Shown: positions 61,064 through 64,000 of the stretch, piece by piece
Position numbering within the stretch: the first letter of the stretch is position 1
Layout: the number at the start of each line of letters is the position of its first letter
Assembly (NCBI RefSeq): GCF_025685565.1
Contig: NZ_JAGSYE010000004.1
Span: 62,001-126,000 of the forward strand
DNA length: 64,000 nt
Reading direction: 5' to 3'
From: Granulicella aggregans
GTDB lineage: Bacteria; Acidobacteriota; Terriglobia; Terriglobales; Acidobacteriaceae
Notes under the pieces: model-generated
Database searches by the model: none
The model's input: only the letters and a program-made list of their open reading frames with translations
What the model was told of the DNA's origin: nothing
Made by a program: the position numbers and the translations under genes

Positions 61064-62359
61064 TTAGGCGGTTGGCGCGATGGATGAAGCCCCTGACCTG
61101 TACGAAACGTTCCGTGCCGGCCATAGCATCGGCACGGCGAGAACAAGATAAATCATGGAGGTTGCGCTCAAGCACGCGCTGAAACCGAATAGCTTCGCAC
61201 CGGCTGCCGCGGCGATTGGAGCGGCACCGGCGCCAAGCCATCCGATCGAGTTCATCAGTCCCGCCGCCACTCCTCGCCGCGAAACCGGGACAACGTCGTA
61301 CAGCGACGCCCAGATGTTGGAGTCGTAGATCCCCTTGCATAGCCCGAAGCCGATCATTGCAGCCAGCAGCGTTCGCATCGTCGGTGCGCGTCCGAGCAGG
61401 AACAGACAAGGCACGCCGATCACCAGGCCGCAGCCCTGCACCTGTCGCCGCGTCCACCGGCTGGATAGCACGACGCGGTCGGCGGCAAAGCCGCCCAGCA
61501 GCACGCCTGCAATCGATGCGAGCTGCAGCGAGAGCACACTGTTCAAGCCAGCGCTGGCGAGCCCCATGTGGAACTTATCGCGAAGAAAGGTCGGCAGCCA
61601 TACCATGAAAACCACCGCGACAAAGTTCGCTCCGGCAAAGACACCGGTCAGCAGCAGCACCTTGCGGTTCGTCAGCACCTCGCGGATGCTGGTCCAGAGG
61701 TCCGCCGGCTGTCCCGTCTCGGAGACGGTAAGCAGGGCTGCCCGCGGCTCGCGAAGCGTGAAGGAGAGAACCGCGGCGAGTGCCACGCCGAGAAGGCCGA
61801 AGAGAAGGAAGCCCTGCCGCCATCCTGCTTGTTCCGCGACGATCGCGGAGAGAGCGCCTCCCGCAACTGTGCCCACATACACCGCCGACTGGTGGATTGC
61901 CATCGCCCGCGAACGCGTCTCCGCGCCATGGTAGCGGGCGATCAAAGTCATCGCGGCGGGAAAGTAAAAGGCCTCGCCCAAACCGCCCAGGGCGCGGACC
62001 GCGGTGAGGATGTGGTAACCATCGGTGAACGCGGTGAGTGCGGTCATTGCGGACCAGAACGCGAGCGCGCTCAGCACTAACCGCTTCCCGGAGACACGGT
62101 CGGCAAGCCACCCGGCCGCCGGCCCGAACGCCGCATACATCCACATGAAACTTCCAGCGATCACGCCCAGTTGGACGTCCGTCAAATGAAACTCCACCTT
62201 GATCAACGGAAAGACGGAGTAGATCGATTGACGGTCCGCGTAGTTCAACAAGCAGACGGTCCAGAGCATGGCTACGACCAGCCAAGGGTAGATCCGCACC
62301 CTGACCTCACGCTCTCCTGCTCTGAACTGGTGCCTGGGTTCGTTTTGCGATAGAGGCAT
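61064..62359 (-). CDS. MFS transporter, anion:cation symporter type (hexuronate-like)
   Basis: A protein of 431 aa with 12 predicted helices. The first loop has LLNYADRQSIYSVFP and the 2-3 loop GWLADRVSGKR, the MFS signature. A long central loop separates the halves. The ACS family style (NYADRQ, R-A-LGGLGEAFYFPAA, SRRGVAAGLMNSIGWLG) fits transporters of hexuronates, glucarate or similar sugar acids into the cytoplasm. It is convergent with the aldolase gene and probably belongs to the same pathway. The exact substrate is inferred. Confidence 0.85.
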   Translation of the reverse strand: MPLSQNEPRHQFRAGEREVRVRIYPWLVVAMLWTVCLLNYADRQSIYSVFPLIKVEFHLTDVQLGVIAGSFMWMYAAFGPAAGWLADRVSGKRLVLSALAFWSAMTALTAFTDGYHILTAVRALGGLGEAFYFPAAMTLIARYHGAETRSRAMAIHQSAVYVGTVAGGALSAIVAEQAGWRQGFLLFGLLGVALAAVLSFTLREPRAALLTVSETGQPADLWTSIREVLTNRKVLLLTGVFAGANFVAVVFMVWLPTFLRDKFHMGLASAGLNSVLSLQLASIAGVLLGGFAADRVVLSSRWTRRQVQGCGLVIGVPCLFLLGRAPTMRTLLAAMIGFGLCKGIYDSNIWASLYDVVPVSRRGVAAGLMNSIGWLGAGAAPIAAAAGAKLFGFSACLSATSMIYLVLAVPMLWPARNVSYRSGASSIAPTA

Positions 62360-62419
62360 GTTGTGCCTAAATTCTATATAAGCGTCGCTAAAGGCCTCGA
62401 CCGACGGATTGACCGGCCC

Positions 62420-63629
62420 CTAAAGTGGCAGGCCAACCTGCCGGAGCAGAGATTGAAAGCGCGGATCGGGGTGCAGGGGATCGAGAAGAGGATCGATCTT
62501 GAGATAGGTGAGGGATATGTCGTTCGCCTGGCAGGCTTTCTCCAACCACTCGAACGCCTTATCGTTTTCTTGAGACCTGCATAGACCAGCGCAATCTCAT
62601 ATCGGCCTGCGCCAGTGGTCTCTACATATTCTTCTAGCCTCGCAATCGAAGTGTGAGCTTCGGTCTGGGCACCCATCCGGGCATAGGCAGTGCCCACATG
62701 CCCTATGACATAGACGGGATTGTCACCCAGCTTTTGGAATTGCTGAATCGCTTGACCGTACATATCTTCTTGGATATGAACAAGGACTGATGTATTCATG
62801 ATTTCGCTGCCGGCATGTAACGCGACGGCATGATTGATCTCGTCGAGCGCCTGATTATATTGGTATGCGATATAAAAGTCGTAGCCGGCAACGGCACGGG
62901 GATGGGGCGAAACAGGGTCGAGTTCGATGGTCAGCTCGGTCTCAGCAATCGCTCTGAAATCCTACCCAGGCGTAACAGACATTCGGAATAGGCCTCGTGG
63001 GCGACAGCTAGACTGGTGTCCAGTTGAACGGCACGAAAGAACTCTCTGCCTTGAACATCCCAATTCCACCCCTGACTCATCGCAACATAGCCAAGCTCAA
63101 TATGGGCTTGAGGAAGAGACTCATCGAGTTCAAGAGCTTTGCGCGCCTCGGCATACTGCTGCGCGAAGCCCTCCGAGCGAGGCATCAGGCCGCTGCTCCC
63201 TGGCCATCCAAAGCATTGGGCCAAGGCGGCGTGCGCCGGCGCGTAGTTGGGATCGGATAGAACTGCCTTCTTGATACAGGTGAAGGCGGTCTTTTGGTCA
63301 CCTGCGAAGAAACGCTCCTTGCCCCGCAGGTAGAGGTCTTCTGTCTCAGGATTTACCGGGCGGACGCGCGTGAGGTCGGCCTTTTCCTCGTGGCTTAGTT
63401 GGACGCGGATCTGCTTGGCGATGTCCCGTGTCACCTCGCTCTGCAGTTCCAAAACACCGGTCATATCCTCTATGAATAGCGGGCTTGAACCGGAGAAGAA
63501 TAAAATAACCCTCTTTGGCAATCCTTGAAGCAGTTGTATCGACTGCACCGCAGGCAGCAACGCAGGTGTTATTACTGGAGAGGCATCGCGAGCAGCTCCG
63601 AGACAGTTGCAGTTCAAAGCTCTCATCAA
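62420..63629 (-). pseudogene. TPR-repeat protein remnant with two frameshifts and missing N-terminus
   Basis: The first readable piece (63629 to about 62955) begins abruptly, then reads DMTGVLELQSEVTRDIAKQIRVQL and several TPRs, as in Acidobacteria TolB-N/TPR signalling proteins; the usual DNA-binding or kinase N-terminus is absent. At about 62955 the frame shifts into DFRAIAETELTIELDPVSPH. A second shift at about 62580 leads to ENDKAFEWLEKACQANDIS, which ends normally at TAG 62420-62422 after FQSLLRQVGLPL. Both breaks restore family-like sequence, so this is a decaying gene. Confidence 0.75.
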
Positions 63630-63643
63630 CTTCTAGGGGGCGA

Positions 63644-63670
63644 AGGGCGCGTTGCCGCAGGGCGCGCCCT
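63644..63670 (+). terminator. stem-loop upstream of the GH31 gene
   Basis: AGGGCGCG (63644-63651) pairs with CGCGCCCT (63663-63670) around an 11-nt loop, followed by a pyrimidine-rich run (ccgtcttctctctctt). No plus-strand gene ends here, so it may be a leader structure or attenuator of the following gene. Confidence 0.35.
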
Positions 63671-63722
63671 CCGTCTTCTCTCTCTTAACTTGATACGCTT
63701 CAGCCAACTACCAAAGGATCTC

Positions 63723-64000
63723 GTGAATCATTTCAGGGTCTTTCTTTCGATTGCATTTTCTTCAGCCGCTCTGCATTCAAGTGCCTGCGCTGCCCAGATG
63801 CCCGGCCAATCGCTCCCTGTCCAGCCCCAGGTCCAAGCCACCGCATCGGGCACTGGACTGGAAGCGACAATCGGCGAGGAGACGATGAGAGTGACGGTCT
63901 GCTCGCCCTCATTGATTCATATTGTCACCCGACCCCATGGCGGCAACGCCCAGCATCCGCAACCCTGGCTTCTGCCGGCGGAGCAATCTTGCAAGGGCGC
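63723..64000 (+). CDS. exported glycoside hydrolase family 31-type protein (partial, 5' end)
   Basis: GTG 63723 follows AAAGG (63713-63717). A signal peptide (VFLSIAFSSAALHSSACA) is followed by ATIGEETMRVTVCSPSLIHIVTRP. This is the N-terminal beta-sandwich of GH31 alpha-xylosidase/alpha-glucosidase proteins, whose family form is ...LRVxVxSPxxIRVVxxP. The gene runs off the window after 92 codons, so the catalytic barrel is not seen. It would be a further exported glycosidase in this carbohydrate-rich region. Confidence 0.6.
   Translation, partial: MNHFRVFLSIAFSSAALHSSACAAQMPGQSLPVQPQVQATASGTGLEATIGEETMRVTVCSPSLIHIVTRPHGGNAQHPQPWLLPAEQSCKG

Overview
The window looks like a chromosomal segment of an Acidobacteriota bacterium, most likely a Terriglobales soil lineage (Granulicella / Terriglobus / Edaphobacter-like). 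The reasons are high-GC coding, two Oar-like TonB receptors with carboxypeptidase-regulatory N-termini, the membrane-tethered DNA-binding-like protein at 7.7-9.1 kb, dispersed palindromic intergenic repeats, and many exported glycoside hydrolases. The lineage is inferred from gene style; no marker phylogeny could be run.

0-9 kb: the 3' end of ftsW and murG (cell wall), an exported WXXGXW repeat protein, an exported acetamidase/formamidase-family protein, a copper P1B-ATPase with two YHS domains, a histidine kinase whose membrane sensor resembles the plant ethylene-receptor domain, tRNA-Gly(CCC) and a membrane-tethered regulator-like protein. 9-14 kb: a TonB receptor followed by a Tat-type exported 2H-phosphoesterase (DUF1868).

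14-32 kb: one uninterrupted reading frame of 5892 codons for a giant secreted repeat protein. It has nine HYDIN-like domains, about 24 TIG/IPT-like domains and about 21 Big_5/SbsA-like Ig domains. The last region is built from a nine-domain supermodule used two and one third times. Converging on it are rpoZ and gmk.

32-44 kb: a LytS-type histidine kinase with a tandem duplication at its 3' end; an operon of sulfurtransferase, YdjC-family deacetylase and bshA (bacillithiol glycosyltransferase); a GH3 enzyme; a glycerophosphodiesterase; and a compact module of a 59-aa secreted peptide (TTG start), a polytopic membrane protein and a one-TM protein, converging on an XRE-type regulator.

44-64 kb: an accessory carbohydrate region. 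It holds GH127 and GH30 genes with a strong terminator and a long palindrome upstream of GH30; tRNA-Asp with an integrase remnant; a frameshifted yceI; and a sugar-acid-like locus (exported glycosidase-like protein, TonB receptor, GntR regulator, DapA-family aldolase, MFS transporter). Copies of TGTCGACA lie in both divergent control regions of that locus, which suggests one GntR regulon. A doubly frameshifted TPR gene and the start of a GH31 gene close the window.

Overall the segment combines housekeeping genes, envelope and surface functions, and plant/soil polysaccharide use. Family calls come from reading translated motifs; no database search was possible.
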